Source: Brachypterus glaber (lineage: Eukaryota > Arthropoda > Insecta > Coleoptera > Kateretidae). Taken from it: a stretch of DNA of 64,000 nucleotides. Location of the stretch: assembly GCA_958510825.1 (NCBI GenBank), contig OY294049.1:7812001-7876000 (forward strand), written 5' to 3'. A program made the translations under genes and the position numbers. Position 1 is the stretch's first letter. Each line of letters begins with the position of its first letter. Shown piece by piece: positions 45,951 through 59,464 of the stretch. The notes below the pieces were generated by a model. It saw nothing but the letters and a program-made list of their open reading frames with translations, was not told the origin of the DNA and did no database searches.

Positions 45951-48235
45951 CCCTCCCATTTACGTTGCTAGGTACGGTTGTATTGATATAAAAAGCATAA
46001 AAAGAATTAGAATAGGAGGTAATTTGTCAAAAAAAGATCTTAAAAAATGTGATTTTTTTTTTTAGTTTTTTTTTGAAAAATTTTTTTTTGATTTTTTCTT
46101 TTAATTTTTTCGTTTTTCGTAACAAGAACGAGAGTTTATGATTTCACATTACAAAGAAGTCAATAGAAAAAAATCTATGTTTCCAAAAAAAAAAAGGTTC
46201 TTGAAAATAAAACTCAGTTTTTTAGTTCTTTCTTTTTTACACTTTCAGTAATCGTTCTTAACATTTTTATTTTAACAGCGTGACATAAAACAAATCAGTT
46301 GTTAATATATAAGAAAGTAACATGTAATGACTAATCTATTTTACTATACAATTTTTAATTTCTTAAGCAAATCCTTTTTTAAACTAATGTGAAAAATCGT
46401 ATTTAAAAAATAAATTCAGTCTAAAATTATTTAAGAATAACACTCAAAACATATTAGATTTTACACTTTCTATAGTCATCCTTTTAGCTAAACGAACGAC
46501 AAAATAGAAAATCATTGATCGACTATTTTAAAATCAAAATTTTCTTGAACTAAAAGTGTTACTTAGTTTTATTAGTAATTTTAGATTATTTTTCTTCCAG
46601 TATTTTTTATCCAATTATTTTAAATCAAAATTTTAACTTTTGTAAACATCAGTTATAGTACAGGGCCATTTTTTTCTAATTCCAACTGAGTTCTGACATA
46701 CCGTTACTTATATAATTTTGGGTCGCTGAATTTGAATCCGGTCGCGGAATTTTTCCAGTATGTCGGGTTTTTAAGAAAACTGGGCAGAAAATAGTATATT
46801 TTTACGTTTTTAGCCGTGCATATCCCGATAACCGAATGTAATAAATAAATTTTGCTTACGGATTCGAATTCAGTGACTTAAAATCTGTAAGAAACTTGAA
46901 ACTTCAATTGGATTTTAAAAAGTACGTCACTTTAAATTTTTGATGTTTTTATTTAATGAATTTCAGAAAAAATACGGTTTTTCTAAAATTTTGTACATGG
47001 AACCGTATCTGATAAATTGCATAAAACCTTAAATTATTTATAAATGAAGTTAATAATTATGCAGATGCCAAGATAAATCAGTAGCGTTTGTTTTTTATAT
47101 CGATCCATGCAAAACTGAATTCGCGAATTGATAAAATAAAACGGTTTGGACTTTTTAACCAAATAAACAGAAATAATTACTTAATAATTTTGGAAATGCT
47201 TAAGTTTCACAAAAATTAATGAGCAGACAAAGTCCGATATATTTTTAACAGTTAATTTTTAACGTTTATTATTGTACTTACTAACAATTTAAACCATTTT
47301 TTTAAATATTTCCTATTCCATATTTTTTATTATTTATATAAAAAGCAATTTTATATGAGATATGTTGAAGGTGACATATAGTGAGATATTACTTACAATA
47401 ATGAGCACGCTGTCCTTAAACAGACATTAAGTTTAAGTGACTTGCCAACTCAAACCAAGAGTTAACCCTGTTAGTAGGAGGTCTATACATAATAAAACTA
47501 TCAACAGTAAAATCTGAGGTGCTCGACCAATAATTTGTCATTTGCCTCAGTGATACTTTTTTTTATTTGTAATCAATATACAATTTCGGTAGATGGATTT
47601 AAATTATTTGATCAAAATTTAGAATAAGCTAAAACATTACAAAATGAAGTATTAAGTCGACTATGGTAATTTTTAAGAAATAAAGTCCATTATCTTCCGA
47701 AGCCTAGTACCTCCGATTATGGTCATTTCATCTGGGTTGACTTTGTTTTTCTGTACTTTGTCAGTTTTTGCTCTGGTTTTCGTTTTTTCTTCTTTTCTAG
47801 GATAAAAGCTAAGTCCAAAAGAGCGAAAACTAACGACTAAGAACGAAAGAGCAAATAAAAATACCTCCGATTTTATTATTTAATGTTTAATATAATTTAA
47901 TAATTTAACATAAATTTATAATGTGGAAACAACCTACTAACGGAATGAACTCTTGGTTTGCGTTGGCAAGTCTCTTAAACTAAATATCCATTCAGGATTA
48001 GCATGTGAGATTTTAAACTTACACGAAACATATTTTTTAAATAATAGAGAACTAAAAGGACCTCGCACGTTTACTAAGAAAATGTCTTCGAGGATTTGGT
48101 GCAATAACCGTTTAAAAACTGTATCTCGAAAACAAAATTTCAGTAAATGCGCTGGATCCTTTACAAAGAGATTCGATTTTTTCAAAACACAAAACCAGTT
48201 TTGTGTTATATAAGCTAAAATCGATTATCCTTGTA
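45951..48235. other. No gene seen
   Basis: AT-rich. Bases 47437-47478 and 47931-47980 are inverted copies (GACTTGCCAACTCAAACCAA type), perhaps the ends of a worn element. Overlapping 82-aa and 86-aa frames at 47937-48213 on opposite strands lack motifs. Confidence 0.45.
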
Positions 48236-49110
48236 GGGTAAGGTCGCTATAATCGTACCACCTAACATTATTTTTTATTTTTTTTGTAATTGGTTACATT
48301 TTAGAACTTGCCCTTTATTTTAAGTTAAAGTATAATCATTTTTTAACATATAAAAAATTTTTTTACTAAACTTTATGACATTTATAAGCAATATTTTACG
48401 TGTTTTATTAAGGTCTGGAAACAGTACGATTTAGGAGCCTGGTTGCCTAAATCGTACCTAGTTAATTAACTTAACGTAATTATTTATTGCTAGTTTTAAT
48501 TTAAAAATATTATGCAAATATAAAAAGGCTTTTCCATTTACACATAAAATTTTATTTGTGTGGTTAGCCATTAACTTAACGGGCTTCACGGGTAGTAACT
48601 TGGATGTATTTTTAATTGTCAATAACTAAGAATAAATATTTCAAATTACAACTTTCTACGATTCCTTAACCGAAAAAAAAACATATTTAATTATGTCCTA
48701 CGGGAATTAAACCCTGGATGATTTACGAAATTCAGTACCGGTACGATTTATGAAACTTCGTTCTTTTTGCATACAAATTAAAAATATAACGCATAAACTA
48801 AAAATATGGATATGTTTAGTTCATATGTTATTTTTTCTGATATTAGTTAATGTAATTACACATAAAACGATGTGGTAATTGTAGTTACTAAAAATAAATA
48901 TCATTAGAAAAACTTTTTTACATCAGATTAAGCAACTTTTTTTGTCGGACCTTATCTAAACATTGAGGTTAATTTACAAGGACTAAATTGAGGGTTAATC
49001 TCCAAGCTATCTATTATTAAAAGTCCTGAGAAATCACAAAAATCTTTTCGAAGTTAAAGAAATTAAAAAAGTACTGTTTGCGGACCGGTACGATATAGGC
49101 TACCTTCCCC
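48236..49110. mobile_element. 0.9-kb element with GGGTAAGG/GGGGAAGG termini and internal ATCGTACC words
   Basis: Left GGGTAAGGTCGCTATAATCG and right CGATATAGGCTACCTTCCCC are inverted, TA on both sides. The terminal word AATCGTACC recurs in both orientations near 48423, 48449 and 48740. Confidence 0.78.
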
Positions 49111-49112
49111 TA

Positions 49113-51588
49113 TATCTAAGGGTGCGTTTACACGCAGTACGTACACGTCATAAATGCACGGCAAATGCAAACTACCCCTAAAAATACGAGTACAAAAATT
49201 CGATAGAATAAAAAATATATTATGAAGATCTTATGATATAAATGAGATATGGTTTCTTTTGAAATGGTTTAAAACTAAAACCTTAAGATTTACTTATTTA
49301 ACTCATTATAAATCAAAATTAAATAATAAAAACTTAGTCTATGCTACCTTTAAATCGTACAATTGCATTTTTTTATTGTGCTTAGTTCAATATTTGCCAT
49401 AACTAAAATGTGTAGAGCATGGCTGCCTAATATAAAACAAAATTCATATTAGGCAACTCTACTCGAATAATAATATGAGGATGATATTATTTAAGGATGA
49501 TACATTTATTAAAATTTAACATCTTAAATTCGAATAACAATTTTAAGGGGGGTAAACTAAACTCGCATTTTTTATTTTTTTTATTTTTACATTACGTATT
49601 TAATAATATAAATATGCTCAAGGGGGGCTTGAACTCGTGACCTGGGAATTACAAGACAGGAATTTACCAGCTACACCCGCTACGGATCCGCCCAATTTAT
49701 AGGTGCTATTACACTAATTTAAAATAGTTTTGCGCGTCGGTCCTTTTTAAGAAGATCAAGAAAAATTATCAAAATTGGCAAATATCGAAGATATTTGAAT
49801 AGGTTGGAACAAAGCCAAACCTATTTTTTATGTTTGCCTAATAACTAGTATCGGGATTCTCTTTGAGTTCGCTAAGACGAATTTAAAGTCAAAAGCTAAA
49901 TATTCAATATGGCGAATTCAAAATGAGGACAACATTTAAAAACATTAATTTTCAATATGAATGTATTTTTTTAAATTATTCACATTAGATCTGGCTTTTT
50001 AAGTCAATAGCGACATTAAAAACTTTTTTAGAAGAACAAATTAAAATTATGTATTAAAATTTTGCAATCATTTTGAATCCGCCATATTGTTTTTGTTTAT
50101 GTTTGACTGTGAATAGAAGTTTTTAAGCAAACATCAGATGCAAATGTCTTCTATATTCGCCAATTAAAAAAAATCGTTGACGAATGAATAAATAAGAAAA
50201 ATTTAAAGGAATAGGCGCGCAAGAAAAAAACTTGAAGTTTGTAAACTAGAGTTATAATTAATAAATTTTGGAATAGGGTAGTTATCCCCAAATTTGGGAT
50301 CCAAATAGGAAAAGGTAATAAATTTAAATTAACGCGATGATTTTGTAAACAGGAAACCCAGCTGCCTCATTAGTTTAAAGATCCCCCCATGCATAATAAA
50401 ACAAGTATGTTGTTAATAAACCACTTCTAACATTATTATGATACTGTATGATATATATCATGTTCAGTATCGTTACCGAACATGTTTTAAGGGTATACTT
50501 ATACGAGATATACATGTTTAAAGATGTTTTAAAATAGGAAATTATGAGTTATCAAATTTTAAAATGCTTGAATACTAAAATAAAATACTAAAGAAAACCC
50601 CGGTAACTGATTATACCATTAAATAGAGCGCAAAAAGTTATGAATAGTTAAATTAAAAGATCGTTTTGAAATTTTTTATTGACTTATCCGTTTTTGGCTC
50701 CACAGCCTGATAATATATATCTGTTTATATATTTTAAATAAAATACCTACTTTGTTTTCACAACATTTTATTTGCCATTAATTGGTTAATGTTCCATTAA
50801 AACAAGAAACAATAAAAGGAGAAGATCTTGCCGTGGACAAAGTAAGGTATTCTACTAGTGTATAATGGTTATTAATCATTCCAGTGATTAGGCCACTCAC
50901 CTATCGGCTTGTGTCCCGAAATTCACCCTCATTGATTAATAGCAATTATTATATGCTCGTTGAATAATATACTATGTTGTACCTGTAACTTAAAAAGTGT
51001 CTTTTTACTACGCCTCTGCATCAGAGGATATTTTCTGATGGAAATAACGTTAGAATAACTTATCTTACGTTGCATGAACGTGGCTTGAGTGTTAGAGGTT
51101 TTATTGGGTTTGTAACGTTAGAAATCAGGGCATTTAAATCACGTTAGAAAAACCGATTTCTTCTAGGAATCTAATTTAAAATTATTTTTCTTACCTAAAT
51201 AAATTAATTATATAAATTCACCCTCTGGTCTTAACAGACACATTTTTAATTCAATCAAGTTTTACAAAAACCGTTTGGACTTTTTATTATGAAACAAACG
51301 TTAATTAATCCTAATGTAGTTTAATTAACAATTTTGCGAGTTTAGCTTTTTAAATTCCCCTAAATGCGGGTTCAAAGTTCATACCCGCATAAATGTGATA
51401 TCCAACCAGCACAACCAATATTTATATTTTCAGCAATTTTACTGGGAAGAGTATTATATATTGTTATTACATTGTTTCATGAAATTGTGCGTAGTCGCAC
51501 TTGGTCTGTCAAAAACTATTATTGTGTTTTGCCTGATAAATTCCGGAATAAATACAAAAAAAAATAACACGTCATCTATATTATAATA
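49113..51588. other. No gene seen apart from the tRNA-like piece
   Basis: AT-rich sequence. The only supported item is the SINE-like stretch at 49619-49694. Confidence 0.5.
49619..49694 (-). repeat. tRNA-Thr-derived SINE head or tRNA pseudogene
   Basis: On the - strand TGTAGCTGGTAAATTCCTGT resembles a D-arm/A-box. CTTGTAA forms an anticodon-loop-like centre (UGU, Thr), and CACGAGTTCAAGCCC resembles the T-arm/B-box. The acceptor ends do not pair, so it is not a working tRNA. The - strand then runs into an A-rich tail (to about 49560), as in a SINE. Confidence 0.55.
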
Positions 51589-52418
51589 GGGTGGACCTTA
51601 TTTTTCTTATTGTTTTAAAATTTTCGTTCTGGTTTATCTAGAACATCCTGAAAATATGAGTTGATTAAACTTCTCTAAGGGTCCCAATTGGACCCTAAAA
51701 TCGTAAAAAATCGTTGAAAATGGGCTCTACTTTTTATAACAGTGGAAAATTTAAAAGCCTTGAAATCTTAATTTGTTTCTTTTGAGTGTACAAAATTATG
51801 TGCCAAATTTCAAAATGATCAAAAGTTTCTAAAACACTAAATTTTACGAATTTCTACCGTAAATGTGAGAAACGCTAAAAAAGCATTAAAAAAATATGTT
51901 AGTTTGGACTTAACTTAATTTTATTTATTGCAGATTAATAATATAAAATAATTTGACAAAAACAAAACGAACTAAGCGGCCTTTTTGGGTACTCTTATTT
52001 GGCGCTTAGCTCATTTTGTTTTTGTTAAATTATTTTATATTATTAATATACATTAAATAAAATTAAGTTAAATTCAGATTGACATAATTTTTAAATGTTT
52101 TTTAGCGTTTCTCACATTTATGGTGAACATTTGTCAAATTTAGTGTTCACTTTGACGTATTTTCGGTACCTGATAGAATCTTTAAATTTGATAATTTTGA
52201 AATTTGGCAAATAATTTTGTAGACTCGAAAGAAACAAATTAAGATTTTAAGGCTTTTAACTTTTTACTGATACAAAAAGTACAGCCCATTTTCAACGATT
52301 TTTCACTACTTGCGTAATTTCACGATATTAGGGGTGCAATTGGGACCCTAGAGAATTTTGATCACCCTGATATTTTTAGGATGAACATTTTAAAACAATA
52401 AAAAAATAAGATCCATCA
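51589..52418. mobile_element. 0.83-kb fold-back element
   Basis: The two halves are inverted copies around a centre near 52000, with outer GGGTGGACCTTATTTTT and AAAATAAGATCCATC. TA lies next to or near each end. Confidence 0.78.
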
Positions 52419-52434
52419 TAGCTAATATTATATA

Positions 52435-53517
52435 CAGGGTGTCCCAGAACTCGCGGCCATCTTTGAAGTTACACATACGACATCAAAAAATATAAAGAGA
52501 AGTTTATATAAACGTAGATTCGCAAATCGGTCCTAAGGGAGTTATGGCCCATTAAAGGGGATACTAAACATGAGGTTTTTATTTAATATCTCGGGGGCCT
52601 TTTGAGCTAGAGGGACAAGGTTTTGCATGTGCTTTAGTATTATTAAGGTCAATTATTTTAAGTTATTTTGTTTGTAAATTTAAACCGACAGCGCGCCTAG
52701 GAGTGCGAAATGTCTGCAGCTTGCCACATTTTTGCCCAAAACTTTTTTCAGTGTAATTGTTTTGCATTCTTTTTACAAATTATGGATTCTTTAAGTAAAA
52801 ATACATAAAATTCCCTTAGTATAATTCCATAAAAGCAACCGTTTTCGAGGAAAATCCATTAAAAAAAGTACAGGATATGCCCCTAAAAAGTGAATACATA
52901 AGGAGTCCATAACCCACTCAATACTTATTTTTGGGCCAGAGTGTAAGAAACTTTTTTTCTTAGTTTTAATGTGGATAAGCCCTCTAATGTTAAATTATTT
53001 TAAAGTGCCCTTTTCAAGGGACCTACATTCAATGGGCCGTAAGTTACGACCCGTAACTCCTTTACGATCGATTTACGACCCTATGTTTATATGATTTTTA
53101 CGGGTGGAAACACCCGTTATTAAAATCTAAATGGTAATTTATAAACTGTAAAACAAAAAATCTGAAAACTTGAAATAACATTTTCTTAGCTGGTTTATTT
53201 TTGAGTTATGGTGGTCTTGCACTCATAGTGCGATATGTGATATATTTTTTACATTTTTAATTGCCTCGTCAAAAAATAAAACAATCCTATAAAGCTAGAA
53301 AGAAAAAATAAAAGGAAATGGCAAAAAAATACAGAAAAAGTAACGAAACCGTGAAAAACAAAAACAATAAAATTGTTGATAGACTTAAAATTTTACCATT
53401 AGTTTAAAATACATAAGAAGATTTCCACCTGTCTAGAAAAGGTACCCGTTTCACTTTTTTTTTCATAGTTTTTGATATGTGTCTCACAAGGATAGTCGCG
53501 AGTTCCGGGACCCCGTG
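52435..53517. mobile_element. 1.1-kb element with CAGGGTGTCCC termini
   Basis: Left CAGGGTGTCCCAGAACTCGC and right GCGAGTTCCGGGACCCCGTG are inverted, TA on both sides. It starts only 16 bp after the 51589-52418 element. The interior holds a GGTCCTAAGGGAGTTATGGCC-type stretch shared with several other places in the window. Confidence 0.78.
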
Positions 53518-53519
53518 TA

Positions 53520-54095
53520 TATTGGATCATTTTGGGGGCACATACTTTGTACGCCAGAAAAAAGGTAATGTAAAACAATAAGAAAATTTACCATATTGAT
53601 ACCAGATATTTATGTATTGTCCGATTACAAACAAAATTTGTATTTTTATTTCTTTATTAATATTTCTCTGGCCATACTTTGATTGCCAAAGTTTGGTAAA
53701 ATACCGTAAAAAATTGTATTCAAAACCTGTAAATTTATCTCACGAAACACCACTCTATTCTATATATTAATATATTATTTTTATTATTTTTGCTATGTAT
53801 ATTATGCTATTATATATATTTTCTATACTATTGGACACACATGAAAAAAACCGATCAAATTCAAAATTTTGAATATATGCAAGCTCTGTCTCTGTCCTTT
53901 CTTAGCTATTTGAGAGACAGACAGCCAAGCGCAACGATTTTAGGACCTTTTAATAAGAGCGTTCGGTTTGGGTAATCTTTTAATTCCTTTTACTCCATTA
54001 CTAAGGTCATTGAACAATCTTTGATGACAATGGACATGAAGTTAGCAATGGAGTAAAAAGAGTAAAAAGGTCGTTCAAGCGGAATGCCTATAGTA
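53520..54095. other. No gene seen
   Basis: AT-rich. A direct pair of CTTTTACTCCATT / ATGGAGTAAAAAG words near 53985 and 54050 forms a loose hairpin. Confidence 0.45.
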
Positions 54096-54230
54096 TACCC
54101 TGCTGAAAATGACGGGTCTGGGCGGGTATAAATGGTGCATAAACCGGACTTGAGCGGATGAAATTCACCCACTCAAGTCCGGTCTATGCAACATTTATAC
54201 CCGCGCAGACCCGTCATTTTCAATAGGGTA
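54096..54230. mobile_element. 135-bp palindromic MITE, copy 2
   Basis: Near-identical to 40726-40862, with TA on both sides of CCCTGCTGAAA ... TTTCAATAGGG. Confidence 0.85.
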
Positions 54231-54518
54231 GTTATATCAACAGTCAATTGATTAAAATTCAAAATTTTGAATTTCTTTAGGAAAATCTGGTTGGAACCTA
54301 ATTACACATTATTATTATTATATGATAATGGCACGAGATATGGCAGTGTTGCTCGGCCTTAGATTACGATATGATAATGAATTATAAAGGCAAAGGTTTT
54401 ATTATTGAAAAAATCATTCTTACCAAAATCCATTCAACAAATAGGTACGTCCAGAGGGTACCAATAAAAGAGTGATATAGTAAGATTTTAATGTATGCGG
54501 TTGTGACCCCTTAACTTA

Positions 54519-55272
54519 CCCAGGTAGCAAAATAACATGACATTCACGTGAAAGCCACGTTAATATGTGACATGTGATGTTAAGATTGTAGTCTCATTTA
54601 ACAAGAATGTAGCATGGTGGGGATGTCCTAAGTCCGCCCCTAATAACATCACACAATGACATCCCGAAAATAACGTGTTTGTGACATCATAAATCCACAT
54701 ATCTAATATCTTATGGATGCCGTTACTGGTACTTTAATATTTAAATAATATCCTAGGATATTAGCTTTTTCTAAATAAAACCATTAAAACTCTATAAAAA
54801 AATCGGATTTAAATCAATCAGTAATTGAAACAATCACAGATTGAAACAGATGATTCTAAATACGAAATTGCAGAATAAGCGGAGAATATATTCCTTTAAT
54901 CCGTGTCCATGGTCTTGAGAAGCTCGGCAGAGCCCCCTATACATTGGAAATTGTATAATGTGTATACAATTTCCTTATAATAATTTACTCTATCAACATC
55001 ATCTTATATCGATTTTTTTGCTTCGAACTTCGGTGAGAAGCAAAATAACATGACATTTTAAAGCAACGTTAATATGTGACATGTGATATATTCACAGCGT
55101 TGCTAAATATTTGTTATTAAATAACTTGGTTGTCACGTCGCACGTGTTACGTTGCAAATGTGATGTTAAATACATGTTATTTTTCAATATTATGTGATGT
55201 TATGATTTAGTTTAAAAATACATCCAAAAGTGATGTTAATTTCTTGTAATATAACATCCCTTGCTACCTGGG
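54519..55272. mobile_element. Non-autonomous DNA element, CCCAGGTAGCAA termini, copy 2
   Basis: Same element as 1047-1883 in the same orientation, TA on both sides, without the GA insertion. It has the same internal second copy of the AGCAAAATAACATGACATT block near 55038. Confidence 0.88.
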
Positions 55273-55696
55273 TAACGGATAAAACGTCATAAGGCAGGAT
55301 GCGTGCAAGGGAGAGGAACAATAGCGCATCCTAAAAATTCTTACTATTCCACTATAATAGTGGTATAACAATAATTATTCACAGGGAGCCTAAATTTTTT
55401 TTTGTAGGCGCACAAAGCTTTATTTTAGGGTGTTTTTTCTTTTGCTAGGGGCGCCAAATTTGAGGCTTGAAAGGCCGGCCCTGGGTATTACCCCCTCCCC
55501 ATAGAAGAAAAAGATCTACGCAATCACGGTGATTGCGGTGAACAAATGAAGGAGGGGTAAAAAAGCACTTACAAGTAGTGTGTGTCTGTGTGTGGTTGAA
55601 CAATTTGCGGTGATTGAATCACCAAAAATTATTCAACCGCTTTCCAAAGTTTAGTTACTTTAAAAAATTTTAATTTCTAATTTTACAAGCTTCCGA

Positions 55697-55855
55697 GGTG
55701 ACATCCATAAAGTATGTCACTCCTATGGGGGAGGGGTTCAGGAGTTTGTGACACTGCCGGTGTGACAAAGTGACAAAATTTTAACAAGGGGGCGGGGGGT
55801 CAAAAATTACCAAAAAAAGTGTGACATACTTTTTGGATGTCCCTTAATGACCTAT
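55697..55855. mobile_element. 160-bp MITE with GACATCCATAAAGTATGTCAC arms
   Basis: Left GTGACATCCATAAAGTATGT and right ACATACTTTTTGGATGTCCC are inverted. The interior has G-runs and GTGACA words. Confidence 0.65.
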
Positions 55856-57848
55856 AGTAATGACTTATTTGTTGAATAGTTTTTTGTTTCAGTGTTTTGC
55901 GTTTATGTATTGTTGTAAGTCAGACTCATTGATTTATAACAAAATGTATTACCTACATTTCTTATAAATAGTAGCTTTATACAAATAAAATTACAATATG
56001 ATCGTTTTTATAGTTTTCTTTTTTTGTTTTTCCGCACTATAAATACCCGAGGGGAAAGCTAGGCAAGAGGTAAAATGGAACAGAACCAAATTCCACTTAT
56101 GTCTTTGGATTAGTAAAAATACTTAAAAATAATATTAGTGGAATAAATAAAATGGAATGAGATTAAAGATAATTGAATGCCATCATCAGAGAATATACTA
56201 TTCGCTTAACCATTTTTAATCAAAAATAAATAAAAATTGTACCAAATAGGAACATCGTGTTTCCTTGATGACATTCTCTACATGAGATGATATTTTTTAT
56301 GAAATAAAGAATTAGAAACAGTTTTTCTACTTATATACACTTAATATTACATTAGTAGATAGGAAAATTATTTTAGAAACTATTAAAAACGATCAAAATA
56401 ATGTACATTTTGGCGTAATGATAAATTTACACCGGTATTTTAGTTACAGTTTTCTTGACTTTAAAAATTAAGTAAAAAATTATATTCAACTTCTAAGCAA
56501 AATTAAAAAAAAAACTCCACATAAAATCATAAGCTTGATGTAAAAATTTATAATTATCTGTCTTTTCTCTAGATACGTTTTACAGTACAATGTAAGTTAC
56601 AATTATAACCAAGTAGACAGATTAAAATACTGTGAGCACTTGCAAAAAAACTTCCAAGAATAATACAGACACTTATTCTAACTTTAATTTTCTACAAAGT
56701 AATCAACAATTGTTGATTACTTTGATTTTCCATAAGCTAATAAAAAATTTTAAAATAAATATAAAACTTATATAATAATGGAATTTTCTTTTCATGTTTA
56801 GTGAAAATAGTATATTAAAGTACTAGTTTCATAACATAAAAACGTGTTATGAAACGAGTGCTTTATACAATTTTTTCTATTTTGCTCTAAAATTAAAAAA
56901 AAACTTACATTTAATTTGATGACTGATTTAGGGATTTTTGTTTCGGGTTGGCATTACTGTTTTCGCCATGTTTAAATTTCTAAGAACACATGACATTTTG
57001 ATATATTTTATAGTCATGTTTTCTCTTTTTCACTGCAAATAACCAAGCCACAATTTTAACACGGTAACCTAAACCAAAAACTTGTAGAAAATTAAACTTT
57101 AAAGCGAAGTTGACATTGGCACGGAAAACGTCAAGCGATAGGCTTTTGTCTGTTGCCAACCCAAAAGAAAAAAAAGTAGACACCTCTTATGGGCCTATAA
57201 GGACACGCAAAATGCGTGTGATTATGAGCTTATAGCAAAATAGAAAAAATCTTAAGATAATGATTTTCATCAAACATTTCAAAAAATATATAACTGCCGT
57301 AACCCAATTGGTTATTGTCATATCCTAAACTCGGTACAATTTAACAAGTGACTATTCAAAAAGTTTAAAATCAAATATATCCAAATAGCAAAAGTAACGA
57401 AGGTTTTTTGCCTCAACAAAATCCAAGTCTTAAAAATTGGTGGAGATGTAGCAAAAAACTGCAAAATTGTACCTTAAAATCAAGATGGCGGCGCGAGCTC
57501 AACTTCAATTGATGAGGACTTTAAAAGTCCAAAATTTGGTACGTTCATCAGAAAGGTCTAAACTACATTTCTACCAATTTTGAAAACTTTTGGATTTTTT
57601 TGGGGCAAACGGTGATTTTGTACTTCGTTGCTGGGACTAAAAATAATGTTTAGTTTACTCTTTATAGATTTTCTTTATTTTTTTTCCTATTATTGGATAT
57701 CATTTTAAACTTACTTAAATTGTCAATTTAACAATAACAAACACATTTAGTTTTGATCTACTTACATTATATAGAAATCTACAGGCAGTGTCGTGCTCAA
57801 AACGCTGTTTTTACAGAATTCAAATATTATGTTTGTTAAAACAACATA
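55856..57848. other. No gene seen
   Basis: AT-rich. Contains the 28-bp palindrome at 56696 and a hairpin at about 56817-56866 (GTACTAGTTTCATAACA / TGTTATGAAACGAGTGC). Confidence 0.5.
56696..56723. repeat. Perfect 28-bp palindrome
   Basis: AAAGTAATCAACAA followed at once by its exact complement. No arms extend beyond it. Confidence 0.9.
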
Positions 57849-58146
57849 CAGAGTGGTCTATTTAAACTGACAATCTTAGACAACTTTAAAATTAAACAAA
57901 AAGATTTTTTACATAAGAATCCGAAATTTTTATTTTGGGTTTGATTGTGCAGGGCACATAATATTTTATATTGGGACAAACATATCCCACTCATTTCTTT
58001 GTAAAAGAACATTTAAAAAAATCACTTTTTTCGAACTTTTGATAGCATTTTATTTTTTATACACAAAAAAAGTTTCCGAAACAAATCCGGAGCGAAAGGG
58101 TTAGTTATTTTTTATCATGTTAAATCGTGTTAAATGGACCACTCTG
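57849..58146. mobile_element. 298-bp MITE with CAGAGTGGTCYATTTAA termini
   Basis: Left CAGAGTGGTCTATTTAA and right TTAAATGGACCACTCTG are inverted, TA on both sides. Confidence 0.8.
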
Positions 58147-58387
58147 TATTTAATTAATTTAATAACATAATCTCGATACTGACACTATTCTAATTTTTTT
58201 TATTGCTTGAGATCGGTATTTGGAATTCTCTATTTTCATTGGTTGTCGAACTCTTTTATTGATAGATACTCTTCGTCAAAGTTTTCATTTTCTAGTAGTG
58301 ATACACTGAGTTTCAACTGAAATTAAAAAAATCACAATGAAAATTTGTAAAGTTCATTTAACAAAAGAATGAGTAAGAATTGTATTA

Positions 58388-59276
58388 GGGTACCGTCATC
58401 TTGGGTGACTTGAAATCGTGGTGCGACTTGAAACAAGGAAGCGCTCTTTTAAAAATATATAAGCTGCACTTTAGCGGTGAATAGCAGAAGCAAATAAAAA
58501 ATCAGATATCATTTACATTACCTACACTAACCACCTGTAATATTTATTTGATGAAAGCCTACATGTGATGTGATTTAAAAAGTATAAAGATAAGGTAAAA
58601 ATAACACACTTTTTTGTACCCGGTTTACTTCATGCTTTATAGGGGAAACTGTGACTTAAATTTAAATAGTATATTTTTTTATTAACAACTTAAATCATCG
58701 TCTCAAACATTCATAACCTAAGAAATATCTCTTTCTTCTCAATTTTTTTTATGTTTGTATTTATTATTTCATTAAAAATTTTCGGTACTTGAAACGATGA
58801 AATTATTCGTTACTGCCTCAACCCAATGTGTTAAGAAGAAACAGATACCAATTTAGACCCAACCTTATAAAAATGTTTTATATTGATTAGATTTTTTGTT
58901 TAATTTTTCCTAATTAGTTATTTATTATTTATTAAATAAATGTTTATTTTCTGTTTTGTAGGTACCTACATGTTTTTTTTATGTCTAAATAAATGTTTTT
59001 ACTTTTTTAAAAAAGATATTTATGTTTCGAGTAACAGGTTTTAGGGCAGTATTTCAAGTCTCCCAAATAGGAGGGTGACTTGAAACACTCTATTTTATTT
59101 ATTTTTTTTGAGTACTTGCAATTGTTACGTACTTTATATTTTAATAGCCTACTGTAATAATAACAGTAGTTTGGCATAATTCCCCAATTTTTATTTTTAT
59201 ATCGCCTCACAAAACTTTTTTTTTATTAGACAAAGAAGTCTAAAATCGTAGTCAAGTCACCCAAGATGACTGTACT
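58388..59276. mobile_element. 0.9-kb element with GTCATCTTGGGTGACTTGA termini
   Basis: Left GGGTACCGTCATCTTGGGTG and right CACCCAAGATGACTGTACTT are inverted. The words GTGACTTGAAAC or GACTTGAAAC recur near 58425, 58789, 59053 (reversed) and 59083. The interior has no gene; a 67-aa frame (59007-59210, - strand) looks like chance. Confidence 0.78.
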
Positions 59277-59464
59277 TAAATTGTATAGTACATTCTAGAG
59301 CACTAGAATTTTAGAGCACTAGAGTATAGTTAGTATAATTTAATATGTATCTTAACGTCTAAAATTATTAATTTTTATTTTATCACGCACAAACAATGCG
59401 ATTTTTATAGTTTATTGAATAAATATTATTTAAATTGTTGTAAAGATTTTCAATCAACAAACTA

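Noticed and set aside
47937..48213. Two overlapping frames of 82 and 86 aa on opposite strands
   Set aside because: Mutual shadows with no domain; one edge overlaps an inverted-repeat pair.
49619..49694. Functional tRNA-Thr gene
   Set aside because: The acceptor stem does not pair and the D-arm region is distorted. SINE or pseudogene fits better.
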